DNA from: Leucobacter coleopterorum
GTDB lineage: Bacteria; Actinomycetota; Actinomycetes; Actinomycetales; Microbacteriaceae
Length of the DNA: 64,000 nt
NCBI RefSeq assembly: GCF_011382985.1
Contig: NZ_CP049933.1
Coordinates: 2,852,001-2,916,000, forward strand
Direction of reading: 5' to 3'
In this document: positions 38,601-47,667 of the stretch, piece by piece
Layout of the letters: each line of letters starts with the position of its first letter
Numbering within the stretch: the first letter of the stretch is position 1
The notes under the pieces: generated by a model
Seen by the model: the letters and a program-made list of their open reading frames with translations, nothing else
Told to the model about the DNA's origin: nothing
Database searches by the model: none
Translations under genes and position numbers: made by a program

Positions 38601-39657
38601 GAGAGTGCAATACGGGCCACGTTGGGATCGTCGTTGTCGTCCCAGCTGGTGGGCAGGTCAAGAACGGTGACGCCCTGGAGGCCACCAGAAAAGAGCGGGT
38701 TCGACATAGAGGTTTTGGCACCGTCAACAATCACGAGCAGGTGAGTGCCACCAGCTTGGGTGTCGGGGTTAAAGCGGGGGCGCTCACGCATCTCGGCGGG
38801 CAGCATGCTGGTGAGTATTTCGGGGTCGTCACTGATCATGCGCGCGGGTCCGAGGGCGTCACGCAACCTCGTCGACTGTACGTGAGGCAACCACTTTGCC
38901 CATTCCCAGTGGGGCAGCGAGTCGGCGCCAGCGAGCACCATAATCTGCAGATCTTCGGGGTCTTGCAGTGCGGCCAGGTGACTCACGATGCCCGGGTGAG
39001 ACCACGAATCTGTTCGATGTTGTCGCCCACGATCTGCAGACTGCTGTAGCTCGAGAGACGTATGTACAGTGGCAGTTCTGGCTGGGTTTCGTGGGTGGCG
39101 ATAAAGCGGTGTGCCGCAGTGGTTGAGACAGGATCGAGCTGCGCAATATCGGGCAGCTCGGGGGCTTCGATGCGCAGCGCGAGGGGTTGTTCGTTGGTGC
39201 CGATTCTGGTGTTGAGGTGGTCGTCAGTTGCCGCGTCTCGCTCCCACACACGGGTGCCGTCTTCGACCAGATAGCTGAGTGTTTCAGGGGCAGGGTACCG
39301 CCAGTTGCGTTCGCGGCGCTGCGCCTTTGCTGCGTTGCGCACCGTCTCACGGAGTCCGGTGAGGTACGCGAGGTACTCGCGGCGTGAGGCGAGGATCGAG
39401 GCCTGGCGTTGAGCACGCTGGCGCCAACCGTTGACGAACACAAAGCCAAGCGCAGAGACAAGAAACATGCCGCCGGTGAGCCAGCCCGTGGGACCGGCCT
39501 TGTTCAGCGACACCATAATGATTGCGCCGACACTGCCGAGCATGGGCAGCATCGAGGTGAGTATGCTGCTGCCACCGTCTGCCGCTTCAATCTCTGGGGG
39601 TGCTTGAACGGCGAGGCTGCCCGAGGGTACTTTGGGCGGGGCGAGACGGCTGCTCAT
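35677..39657 (-). CDS. eccC: EccC, type VII secretion FtsK/SpoIIIE ATPase, three frameshifts
   Basis: Four fragments form one 1,327-residue protein when a base is added at the runs 38991-38993, 37666-37669 and 36030-36033. Each junction becomes sensible family sequence, for example GLTRGIVSHLAALQDP, PGGGLLKVGSDENL and WWTGAEGYVLIDDYD. Two membrane helices lie near residues 35-80. Three ATPase domains follow: GATGSGKSEV with NFVLVDFKGG; GAPLSGKSTA with CFVIDFGGSF; GDSGSGKSAM with IFMIDYRR. This is the motor that recognises and drives WXG100 substrates through the EccB/C/D membrane complex. It is the only EccC in the window, serving two EccD proteins and three mycosins. The order of genes places it after the Cys-rich WXG protein, a probable client. 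Confidence 0.85.
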
Positions 39658-39744
39658 GTGTGGTTCGTATTTCCCTTCAAACGAAGCGTGTCAGCGGGTG
39701 GGGTGTGCGAGATACGTGTCACACCCCACACGCTGTGTCAGTGG

Positions 39745-41247
39745 TTACGGTTCGCGACTGCCCGCGCGCGAGGCAGCAGCAGCGGGACCGCCGTCTCCCT
39801 CGTCTTCGATCTTCGGAGCAACATACCCAAGCCCGCTCCGCTTCGCATTCTTCTTGTCAGCGGCACCGCCACCCTGGCCGCCCATCATCATGCCGGATCG
39901 GCCAGCGCCCTTCGAACCACTGCCCGAGGCGGCACCGGAGCCCGCACCAGCAGCGCCGCCCTTGCCAGCAGCGGCCGCAGAGCCCTGCAACCCACTGCCA
40001 CCACGAGCAGCACCGCCAGCGCCGACCGCACCGCCAATGCCGCCAGCCCCAAGACCGCCAGCGAGCCCAGCGCCAAGACCGCCACCACCGGCAAGCTTTG
40101 CGCCCGCGGCAAGACCGGCAGCACCCAAACCAGCAGCACCCAGACCGTTGCGGGCAACTGATCCGTCGAGACGACTATCAACGCTCGGGTTGCCGTAGTT
40201 GTTTCCGCCACCGGGGCGACCACCGTTGCCGTTGCCGCCACCGGTGTTGTCGGTGACATGGCTCGCCACACACCAGCAACTCAGACCAGAGTGGCTCATG
40301 CACCGGCACGAACCATACCCGCACGCACCCTTGGCGGTCGTGTGCCGCGGAATACACCAGCAGCCCGACCCAGAGTGACTCGTGCACAGACACGAACCAT
40401 ACCCGCAGGCACCGTTGTAGACGGGGTGCCTGGAAACGCACCCACACCCCTCGGAGTGATTTGAGCACGAGCACACACCACAGACGAGGCGCTTGGCAAT
40501 ATCTTGGTCGTTGCCACCACCATTATTGCCATCGTTGCCGCGGTTACCGCCGCTGCCGCCGTCACCGTTTCCGCCTCCGCCAGGACCAGTGGGTCCACCG
40601 GTGTAGCCAGGGCCGCTGTAGTTGACACCGTAAGACTTCTTTCCAGGGTCCCAACCACCACCATTGTCGCCCCCACCGTCAGGGACCTCAGTCGGAAGCG
40701 GGTCATAGTCGATCTTTTCAAGTGGGTTAAACTTGTCTGCTTCATCCCGCGCAAGCTTTTGAAGTTCAACCAGAGCTTTTTCCGCGTGTTCGTCACGCTT
40801 TGCCCCAAAGAAGTTGCTGAGATTCGAGAGCTGCGTATTGACATCAACCTTGCCAAACCCGGGCACATCAATTTTTAAGCCCCGGTTGACCGCATCGTGC
40901 ACCTGGGGCGGAATGACTCCGCCGGGCAGCTCGCTCAGCAGTCTCTGCGCTTCTTCTTTTCGTACCTGGTTCGCAGAGTTTGCGATACACGCTTCCTCAC
41001 TCGAACCAGTAATGAGCGCCTTACCCTGATTCAAGGCAGTTCGAATCTTTCCGTGGTTCGTTTTGTGAACCCTCAAGCGAGCCACAGCGACCTGAGAAGT
41101 GTCCCCCGTCCATTTCTGGGGCAGCTTAGCAATAAGACTGTCAATCTTGTCTTGCACGCTCTTGATTGAAGCGGCGAGACTGTCGAGGTTGTTGAGTTGC
41201 CAATCCTCCGCAAAGGCGATTTCTTCAAGATCACTCTCGCTGCTCAT
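39745..41247 (-). CDS. WXG/EspB-like substrate with Cys-rich repeats
   Basis: The product is 500 residues, no signal peptide. Residues 1-180 are helical with a WTG turn at 46-48, as in WXG100/PPE-type substrates. A Gly/Asn-rich linker follows. Residues about 256-330 hold three tandem units with consensus CGxxxCxCxxHSxxxCxCxxxH (for example CGYGSCLCTSHSGSGCWC), 14 Cys in some 75 residues, suggesting metal binding or dense disulfides. The C-terminal third is Gly/Ala-rich and ends with a GMMMGGQGGG and AKRSGLGYVAP tail, a style seen in EspB-like exported proteins of actinobacteria. It lies directly upstream of eccC and overlaps the end of a mycosin gene, so it is probably exported by this system. 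I know no described family with this combination. Confidence 0.65.
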   Translation of the reverse strand: MSSESDLEEIAFAEDWQLNNLDSLAASIKSVQDKIDSLIAKLPQKWTGDTSQVAVARLRVHKTNHGKIRTALNQGKALITGSSEEACIANSANQVRKEEAQRLLSELPGGVIPPQVHDAVNRGLKIDVPGFGKVDVNTQLSNLSNFFGAKRDEHAEKALVELQKLARDEADKFNPLEKIDYDPLPTEVPDGGGDNGGGWDPGKKSYGVNYSGPGYTGGPTGPGGGGNGDGGSGGNRGNDGNNGGGNDQDIAKRLVCGVCSCSNHSEGCGCVSRHPVYNGACGYGSCLCTSHSGSGCWCIPRHTTAKGACGYGSCRCMSHSGLSCWCVASHVTDNTGGGNGNGGRPGGGNNYGNPSVDSRLDGSVARNGLGAAGLGAAGLAAGAKLAGGGGLGAGLAGGLGAGGIGGAVGAGGAARGGSGLQGSAAAAGKGGAAGAGSGAASGSGSKGAGRSGMMMGGQGGGAADKKNAKRSGLGYVAPKIEDEGDGGPAAAASRAGSREP

Positions 41248-42880
41248 TTGTGTTCTCCTTCAAGATTCGGGGTTGCTGCGGCACATACTGCGGGTGGTCG
41301 GGCGGTGCCTGGTACTGCGGGTAGCCACCCTGAGGGTGTTCAGGAACAGGCTGCGGTGCAAGCGGCGGGTACCCTTCCGGGGAACCCTGCTGCACTGGCC
41401 ATCCCTGCTGCATAGCACCTGCGGCGAGTTTCTTCTTGCGCGAACGAGACACCACAATCGGGATCGTGATCGCGGTCGCAAGCACACCCAACACCAGCAC
41501 ACCCACCACCACCCATACAAGAGCCTGCCCCACACCCTCAGCAGCAGTGGTTACAACGGGCTTCGGCTCCGTGGCTTCACCCTTTTGGTTCGGATCACCA
41601 TTAGGCCACACCTCCTCAGCCGACGGGCTAGGGACCTTTCGATCCGCTGCACAAGCGTCCATCGTCTTCACGCCCGGGCCACAAGGAGGGTCACTAGCAG
41701 TCATTATGAACAATGGGTTCACATCAGGGAACTGTGTCGGGTCAACCGCGAGCATCCCCACCGGATTCACGACACCATACCCATACTGTTCGTCCGTCCA
41801 TTCCGGGTCAGGCTTTTGTTCTCCTGTACCGGTTGTACGAATCATGGCCTGCAGCACCTGAAACCCCGAAGCCTTCGGGTACTTCTCCATCCCCAACGCA
41901 ACCGTCCCCGCAACCAACGGCGTCGTCAACGACGTACCCTGAGAAATACCCGCCTCCCACTTCCCGTCATTGACAGGGACAAGCAGGTTCATGCCTGGCC
42001 CAACAACGGCCAGGTTGCTGGCTCCCTCAGCTTCCGACTTGATGCCGCCCTCACCCCCGGAGGTGATCACCTCATGATTCTGATCAATACCGCTCACCGC
42101 TACCACACCGTTCACGCCAAACGGAATATCTATAGCGAAACTCATTCCGGGGTTGTGGGCTCCCGCAACGACAGGCACCCCGGCGTGCATCGCAAGTGAC
42201 TGCACAAAATCCCAATCAGTGGGATCGTCGCCTAACAGGGAGATGCTGATGATGTCGGCCCCGTCTTCAAGAGCCTGCGCTGCCGCAAGCGCGACCGCCG
42301 ACCCCAGAAACCCCTTGAACTGCCCACCTATATGTGCAAGCTCAGGGTCGTCTCCCACGAACTCCTTGTATTGGAGTTTTCCCGACACGGGGTTCGCGGT
42401 GTCGCACCCGTCCCCTGCTTCGCGTATCTTTCCTATTGAATAAAACAGTACTTTCGCGTCCGGCACAATACCCCGGGCACCCAGTCCGCCGTCACTGGCG
42501 ACCCCGTTGCCCACCAGCATCGACACCACGTCCGTCCCGTGACTCAGGGCAGGGTCACTCGTCACCGCAGGCTCGGTGTCTCCCGTGGTTTTGTCTTTAC
42601 AGAACTGGCCCTTCACCTCGATATCGGCACCCTGCAGTTCGGCCGCATCAAGATTGATCGCGTCATCAATCACCGCAATCGTCACCCCCTTACCGGTCAG
42701 CCCCATGGCCCGGATCTCGTCAAACTTCAGATCCTGCGTGTGCCACAGGGCCGCCTCACGGTCTGCGGCGGGGAGTTCCGTTTTCAGCGGTTGCGCTGCC
42801 GCGCTCGATGCGATCCCGGGCAGCACACACAGCGTGACGAGCGTGGCGCCTATCAGTCTTGCGGTTCGACGGGATCTCAT
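41231..42880 (-). CDS. mycP: Mycosin-like S8 serine protease, copy 1
   Basis: The product is 549 residues. A signal peptide is followed by a subtilisin-type domain with Asp in IAVIDDAINLD, His in ALSHGTDVVSML, Asn in GAHNPG and Ser in SQGTSLTTPLVAG. The Asp motif is DDA instead of the usual D-S/T-G. After the protease come an acidic Pro-rich stretch, one membrane helix (ALVWVVVGVLVLGVL) followed by RSRKKK, and a cytoplasmic tail of about 80 residues rich in Pro, Gln, Gly and Tyr. Mycosins stabilise type VII complexes and process substrates outside the membrane. It overlaps the previous 111-residue gene (ATGA) and the next substrate gene, so it is co-transcribed. It is a close paralogue of the mycosin at 43.3-45.1 kb. 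Confidence 0.9.
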   Translation of the reverse strand: MRSRRTARLIGATLVTLCVLPGIASSAAAQPLKTELPAADREAALWHTQDLKFDEIRAMGLTGKGVTIAVIDDAINLDAAELQGADIEVKGQFCKDKTTGDTEPAVTSDPALSHGTDVVSMLVGNGVASDGGLGARGIVPDAKVLFYSIGKIREAGDGCDTANPVSGKLQYKEFVGDDPELAHIGGQFKGFLGSAVALAAAQALEDGADIISISLLGDDPTDWDFVQSLAMHAGVPVVAGAHNPGMSFAIDIPFGVNGVVAVSGIDQNHEVITSGGEGGIKSEAEGASNLAVVGPGMNLLVPVNDGKWEAGISQGTSLTTPLVAGTVALGMEKYPKASGFQVLQAMIRTTGTGEQKPDPEWTDEQYGYGVVNPVGMLAVDPTQFPDVNPLFIMTASDPPCGPGVKTMDACAADRKVPSPSAEEVWPNGDPNQKGEATEPKPVVTTAAEGVGQALVWVVVGVLVLGVLATAITIPIVVSRSRKKKLAAGAMQQGWPVQQGSPEGYPPLAPQPVPEHPQGGYPQYQAPPDHPQYVPQQPRILKENTNEQRE

Positions 42881-43212
42881 GGGTGAGCTTTCGGGGCCTT
42901 GCTGGTGGGCACATCACTGTTCAGTGCCTTCAACTGCCTTGCAATCTCTTCGTCCAGGTCCTGAAGCTCTTTGATCGCACCCAGCGAGATATCAAGATCC
43001 GCCTGAAGTACCCTCAGTTGGTCAGCGAATTCTCGGCGCATTCGAACACCAAATTCTCCGAGTCGCTTCGGGTAGTCTTTCACCCAGTCATTTTTGACCC
43101 CACTTGTCTGTTCCATCTCTGCTTCGGATGGTGGGGCGGGGTCGTAGTGTCGCACTTCCTTCACGAGGTCGTGGGTGTCTTTGTGGACGGCGATTACTTT
43201 TCCTTTTGCCAC
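42877..43212 (-). CDS. Small charged helical protein between the paired mycosins
   Basis: The product is 111 residues with no signal peptide and no membrane helix. It is highly charged and mostly helical: KRLGEFGVRMRREFADQL and LGAIKELQDLDEEIARQL look like amphipathic coiled-coil heptads. There is no WXG motif. The gene lies between two related mycosin genes and overlaps the downstream one by four bases, so it was probably kept because it works with them. It may be an Esx-like partner or a chaperone for one of the neighbouring substrates. I recognise no family. Confidence 0.6.
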   Translation of the reverse strand: MAKGKVIAVHKDTHDLVKEVRHYDPAPPSEAEMEQTSGVKNDWVKDYPKRLGEFGVRMRREFADQLRVLQADLDISLGAIKELQDLDEEIARQLKALNSDVPTSKAPKAHP

Positions 43213-43309
43213 GGTTATCGCTGCTTTCTTCCGAGTGGGAATCTCAAACTGTTGATGAACTGAAGTTTTGGGTCAGGCGGCACGAACGAACATCGGCGGC
43301 TACTGGGAG

Positions 43310-45064
43310 TCATGTGTGTTCTCCTTCGACATTCGGGGGTTGCTGCGGCACATACTGCGATTGAATAGGCGGTGCCTGGTGGGGCGGGTAGCCACCCTGT
43401 GGTTGTTCAGGAACAGGCTGCTGCGGCTGCGGTACTGGCAGCGGGTACCCTTCCGGGGAACCCTGCTGCACGGGATAGCCCTGCTGTTGCACTGGGTAGG
43501 CCTGCTGCATGCCAGGGTGCGCCTGCTGTGCAGCGGGGTAAACCGGTTGCATGCCAGGGTGGCCCTGCTGTGCAGCTGGGGAACCCTGCTGCACCGTCGC
43601 AGCTGCGGCGAGTTTCTTCTTGCGTGACCTTGACACCACAATCGGGATGGTGATCGCGGCAGCAAGCACACCCAGCACCAGCACACCCACCACCACCCAT
43701 ACGAGAGCCTGGCCCACACCCTCAGCGGCGGTGGTTACACCAGGCTTCGGCTCCACGGCTTCACCCTTTTGGTTAGGATCACCGTTAGGCCACACCTCTT
43801 CAGCCGACGGGTCAGGGACCCCGTGATCCGCTGCACACGCGTCCATCGTTTTCACGTCCGGGCCACAAGGAGGGTCATCAGGAGTCATGATGAACAACGG
43901 GTTCACATCGGGATACTGTGTTGGGTCAATCGCGAGCATCCCCACCGGATTCACGACACCATACCCGTACTTTTCATCAGTCCATTCCGGGTCAGCTTTC
44001 TGTTCACCTGTGCCGGTTGTACGAATCATGGCCTGCAGCACCTGAAACCCGGAAGCCTTCGGATATTTCTCCATCCCCAGCGCAACCGTCCCCGCCACAA
44101 GCGGCGTTGTCAACGACGTGCCTTGAGAGATTCCTGCTTCCCATTTCCCGTCGTTGTCGGGAACAATCATGTTCATCGCGGGACCAACAACCGCAAGATT
44201 GCTCGACCCCCCAGCCATCCACCTGATACCGTCACCGTCCACGTAAGAGATCACTTCATGAGACTGGTCAACACCACTCACCGCCACCACACCATTCAAA
44301 CCATAAGGGACCATTGCGGAACCACTAGGCCCGGGGTTGTGTGCTCCTGCAACAACCGGCACCCCGGCGTGCATCGCAAGCGACTGCACAAAATCCCAAT
44401 CATGGCCGGAGTCGCCGCCCAAAGAAACACTGATGATGTCGGCCCCGTCTTCAAGAGCCTGCGCTGCAGCAAGCGCAACCGGTGACCCTAGAAACCCTGC
44501 ATACAGTTCACGTACTGGTGCAAGCGCGGGATCGTCTCCCCAAAACTCCTTGAACTGGAGTTTGCCCGAGACGGGGTTCGCGGTATCGCAGCCGTCCCCT
44601 GCTTCGCGTATCTTGCCTTTTGCGTAGAACAGGACTTTCGCGTCCGGAACAATCCCACGAGCACCCAGACCGCCGTCGCTGGCGACCCCATTGCCCACCA
44701 ACATCGACACCACGGCCGTTCCGTGACTCAGCGCGGGGTCACTCGTCACCGCAGGCTCGGTGTCTCCCGTGGTCCGGTCTTTACAGAACTGGCCCTTCAC
44801 CTCGATATCGGCTCCCTGCAGTTCCGCGACGTCAAGGTTGATCGCGTCATCAATCACCGCAATCGTGACACCCTTACCGGTCAGCCCCAAGGCGCGGATC
44901 TCGTCAAACTTCAGATCCTGTGTGTACCACAGCGCCGCCTCACGATCCGCCACCGGCAGCGACGCCCTCAAAGGTTGCGCTGCCGCACCCGACGCAGCCC
45001 CGGGCAGCACAAAGAGTGCTGCGAGAACAGCACCAAGCAGCCTAGGAGGCAAGCTCTTTTTCAT
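43310..45064 (-). CDS. mycP: Mycosin-like S8 serine protease, copy 2
   Basis: The product is 584 residues and is closely related to the mycosin at 41.2-42.9 kb along the whole protease domain: signal peptide, IAVIDDAINLD, SHGTAVVSML, GAHNPG and SQGTSLTTPLVAG. The two differ mainly in inserts around residues 180-250 and in the tail. The membrane helix ALVWVVVGVLVLGVL with RSRKKK is shared. The cytoplasmic tail, about 110 residues, is longer and made of repeated Pro-Gln-Gln-Gly-Tyr-Pro units such as QQAYPVQQQGYPVQQGSP. The pair probably arose by local duplication. Two mycosins in one operon, plus a third in the other arm, is unusual; each may process a different substrate set. Confidence 0.9.
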   Translation of the reverse strand: MKKSLPPRLLGAVLAALFVLPGAASGAAAQPLRASLPVADREAALWYTQDLKFDEIRALGLTGKGVTIAVIDDAINLDVAELQGADIEVKGQFCKDRTTGDTEPAVTSDPALSHGTAVVSMLVGNGVASDGGLGARGIVPDAKVLFYAKGKIREAGDGCDTANPVSGKLQFKEFWGDDPALAPVRELYAGFLGSPVALAAAQALEDGADIISVSLGGDSGHDWDFVQSLAMHAGVPVVAGAHNPGPSGSAMVPYGLNGVVAVSGVDQSHEVISYVDGDGIRWMAGGSSNLAVVGPAMNMIVPDNDGKWEAGISQGTSLTTPLVAGTVALGMEKYPKASGFQVLQAMIRTTGTGEQKADPEWTDEKYGYGVVNPVGMLAIDPTQYPDVNPLFIMTPDDPPCGPDVKTMDACAADHGVPDPSAEEVWPNGDPNQKGEAVEPKPGVTTAAEGVGQALVWVVVGVLVLGVLAAAITIPIVVSRSRKKKLAAAATVQQGSPAAQQGHPGMQPVYPAAQQAHPGMQQAYPVQQQGYPVQQGSPEGYPLPVPQPQQPVPEQPQGGYPPHQAPPIQSQYVPQQPPNVEGEHT

Positions 45065-45127
45065 GCGGTTGAACCTTTCGGGGAACGACGGAGGCGGGTA
45101 TGGCGGGGCGGATCCTGCGCGAGCGAA

Positions 45128-45535
45128 CTAGCCGGGAGGCTGGACAGCGCGCAACCGCTGCAGCGTCGCAACCAGACGATCCTGCGCCTCGGAAAGCTCC
45201 GGGGTCAGAGCCACCGGACCCTCACCCGATTCTTCACGTTTGTCTGCCACTTTGCCGAGCGCCTCGCCCATCTGCTTGCGCACCGCGCGGGCCTCGTTTG
45301 AGAGGTCGATGCCCTGCACAATGTCAAACTCGGTGGTCTGCCCCAGGTCAATGCGCTGCTGTAGCACCTGCCAGTCTCGGCCATGCTCGCCCTTGCGCCG
45401 CTGCTCGATCAATGCGCCCTGCCGTTTGGCAGACTCGTCTTCACGCCGCCTGCGCTCTGAAGCGAGAGCCGCGGTTCTTGCCTCCACTCGGGCCGTCGCC
45501 TGCCGCAATTGCTCAATAGCGTCTGTCGGGTTCAT
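45128..45535 (-). CDS. Coiled-coil protein of the type VII locus
   Basis: The product is 135 residues, starting MNPTDAIEQLRQATARVEAR. Almost the whole chain is predicted helical and highly charged, rich in Arg, Glu, Gln and Ala, without a signal or membrane segment. Two long amphipathic stretches, about 5-60 and 85-130, suggest a helical hairpin, the general shape of Esx-type proteins, but no WXG turn is present between them (the centre reads DLGQTTEFDIVQG). It is followed by a mycosin gene and preceded by a helical substrate-like gene on the same transcript. Function unknown. Confidence 0.6.
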   Translation of the reverse strand: MNPTDAIEQLRQATARVEARTAALASERRRREDESAKRQGALIEQRRKGEHGRDWQVLQQRIDLGQTTEFDIVQGIDLSNEARAVRKQMGEALGKVADKREESGEGPVALTPELSEAQDRLVATLQRLRAVQPPG

Positions 45536-45581
45536 TGTTCCTCCACACCTGTGATGTTCACTCGTTTATGCCGGGGGGCGC

Positions 45582-46358
45582 TCACCCTTGTGGTGCGCTG
45601 CCCGATGATCCCGACGGTTTTGCCTCGCTCACAATGTTGTAAATCTCAAGGCCAATCGAGGCCGCAGTCGTCAGCATCGACAGTGACTGACGAACCGGGC
45701 CGAGCATTCCCACAATTCCGGTGTGAATCGCATGAACAGCATCCATGAACCCAAGGAACTCGTTAAAGAGGTTGGTGATCTCAATCGTCCAGCCAATAAT
45801 CATTGGGATTGCGATCGCGAGAACTTTACCCACGTTGATCTCACCCACAACCGGAACCCAAATCATTGACAGAATGTCTAAGCCAAACTGAACCAGACTC
45901 TGGATCACCTCGCCAATAAACGCAACGATTCCCTTGGCAAAAATTGCCAGCTGCTGATCCATCACGCCCGCCTGCTCACACTGCTGCGGCAGCGGTGCGA
46001 GCAACTGGCCCAACTTGGCGTGACACTCACCAAACTCGAACGCGGCTTTTCCCTGCCAGCCGTCGCCCACGAAGCTGCCGAGTTCACCCACCCTCTCATT
46101 GATCAACTGAACCGCCTCGCCACAGCGCGGCCACGCCTCGGCCGCTAGCTCCATGGAGCCCCAATCACCAATAAACGGCTTATAGACCCATTCTTGAAGG
46201 GGATCAAACCCAACCAGCATGCCGATCACGGCACTGATCTGCCCGAGACCCAGCGCCCCCTGGCTCTGCACACTCTCGAGAGCCTGCTCCATCAGGCCAG
46301 CGGGCACCGGCGGCGTCAGCACCGAATCTACGTTCACGGGGGGAGCAATCGTGCTCAT
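45582..46358 (-). CDS. WXG-type helical protein with hydrophobic C-half
   Basis: The product is 258 residues, no signal peptide, ATG with GGAGTG upstream. Residues 55-130 include VGDGWQGKAAFEFGECHAKL, where WQG is the WXG turn and AFEF follows as in WXG100 proteins. The second half has two or three long hydrophobic helices (IVAFIGEVIQSLVQFGLDIL, VLAIAIPMIIGWTIEI), reminiscent of EspA-type or pore-forming secreted partners. It ends in a short Ser/Gly tail. The gene overlaps the stop of the Cys-rich protein upstream, so the two may be secreted as partners. The assignment to type VII substrates rests on the WXG motif and context. Confidence 0.65.
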   Translation of the reverse strand: MSTIAPPVNVDSVLTPPVPAGLMEQALESVQSQGALGLGQISAVIGMLVGFDPLQEWVYKPFIGDWGSMELAAEAWPRCGEAVQLINERVGELGSFVGDGWQGKAAFEFGECHAKLGQLLAPLPQQCEQAGVMDQQLAIFAKGIVAFIGEVIQSLVQFGLDILSMIWVPVVGEINVGKVLAIAIPMIIGWTIEITNLFNEFLGFMDAVHAIHTGIVGMLGPVRQSLSMLTTAASIGLEIYNIVSEAKPSGSSGSAPQG

Positions 46359-47565
46359 CGTGCACTCCTTTCAACACGGGGAACGCTATAGGCCTGGGTA
46401 ATAAGGGCATCGATACTAAACCCCGGAGTCACACCGCACACCGGCGTTCTGTAGTCTCCGCCCCAAACATCGTTGGGGGTGTTGTGAGCACGAAGAATCT
46501 GAATCTGTTCACGCTCCACGAACCGCCTACCCTCCGCAGCCAATTCTTGTTCTTTGAGGTGCCGGTACTCCTCCATGCGCCGTTCTTGCAGCCGCGCCTG
46601 CTCCCGCTCCGCCTCTATGCGCGCTTCTTCGTATCTCGCCCGCTCCCTGGCGTCTTCAAGTCTCGCGTCTTCGCTCCCGTTGAACTCCGCAGGCAGCTTG
46701 ACGAAGTTCTCAAGGTGAGGCTTGCCAAAATCGCAGTTGGCCACGTACCAAGGAGGAAGGTGCGTCTTTCCGCTGCGGCATTCTGCACACGAGGGTGAGC
46801 ACCCCAGCTGAACGTTCGCACCCTCACACAATTGACACCTGCACCCAGCGGGGTGAACATCACACGCGGTGCAGCGACAGCCAACCGGATGCCCCTGCTG
46901 CCCTGGGGTTTCCGGCCCCCATGAACCTCTGCATGCTCCGACTTTTCCGAACCCGGTCGCCAGTTTGGACCAGGATCTTCGGTCTCACCCAAAGCGACAC
47001 ACTCACCTCTGCATCTGGAGTTGTGACAACCAGGGTAGGGGCAGTTTTCGAACCGCTTCCCGAGCCTCTCATCCCTTTCTGCTGCAGTCTCTGGGCGACT
47101 GGTTTCCGGCCCAACAGGCGGCGGAGGCGGGGTCACGGGCGCAGGTGGCGGAGGCGTCCCACCACCGGAAGATCCGCCACCGGGAGATCCACCACCTGGA
47201 GATCCACCACCGGGAGTCGAACCCCCGTTGTATTCCGGGTGCTCTTCGCCATGAATTTCAGCAATCAGGCAGTCACAATAGTGGCGAATTCTCTCTTCGA
47301 GCTCTTTGGCCTGCAAGTATGATTTGTTCACACTCAGCGCGGTCTGGGTGAGCGCACCGCCGAGCGCATCTAAGTTATCCATGACGGCATCACGCGCACC
47401 ATTATGAATGGGCTGCAACGGCTGTAGCAACAAACCAAACGAACCCTCAAGTGAGCAGTATTCGCGCGCGTAGGCCTTAATTTTGTGAAGTGCCTGCTCG
47501 CACTCAAGAATGTTTTGCTGGGCGTTCAGCATCGTTTCTTGGTCGTAGGCAATGGGTTGTGCCAC
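46355..47565 (-). CDS. Esx-like protein with Cys-rich module, one frameshift
   Basis: GTG at 47565 opens a helical N-terminal domain of about 105 residues with scattered Cys, then a Gly/Ser/Pro linker coded by tandem repeats. One base added to the run at 46892-46895 restores 403 residues and reveals a Cys-rich module at about 225-270 with repeated HPxGCRCxxC units and SPSCAECRSG; a PYPGCHNSRCRGEC segment precedes it. A long charged coiled coil (EAEREQARLQERRMEEYRHL) and a globular end follow. The style matches the other Cys-rich protein of this locus: helical export domain, flexible linker, then a Cys-rich module. This suggests two members of a new substrate class. It overlaps the WXG-type gene downstream. 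Confidence 0.6.
47162..47217. repeat. 15-base tandem repeat coding a Gly-Ser-Pro linker
   Basis: Nearly four copies of a 15-base unit like CCACCGGGAGATCCA encode Gly-Gly-Gly-Ser-Pro on the minus strand. It forms the flexible joint between the helical and Cys-rich halves of the substrate-like protein and could vary in copy number. Confidence 0.7.
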
Positions 47566-47667
47566 TATGCAGCTGTCCTTTCATGTTGATGAAGTCGTTC
47601 CACTGGCCGGAGCCACATTTCGTTCAATACCGCGATGTCTCTGTGTTTCAACTAACTACCCCTGCTC

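Noticed and set aside
39409..40256. Overlapping plus-strand frames across the EccC start and the Cys-rich gene
   Set aside because: Ala/Pro/Arg/His-rich composition typical of antisense of Gly-rich coding DNA; the minus-strand genes explain the region.
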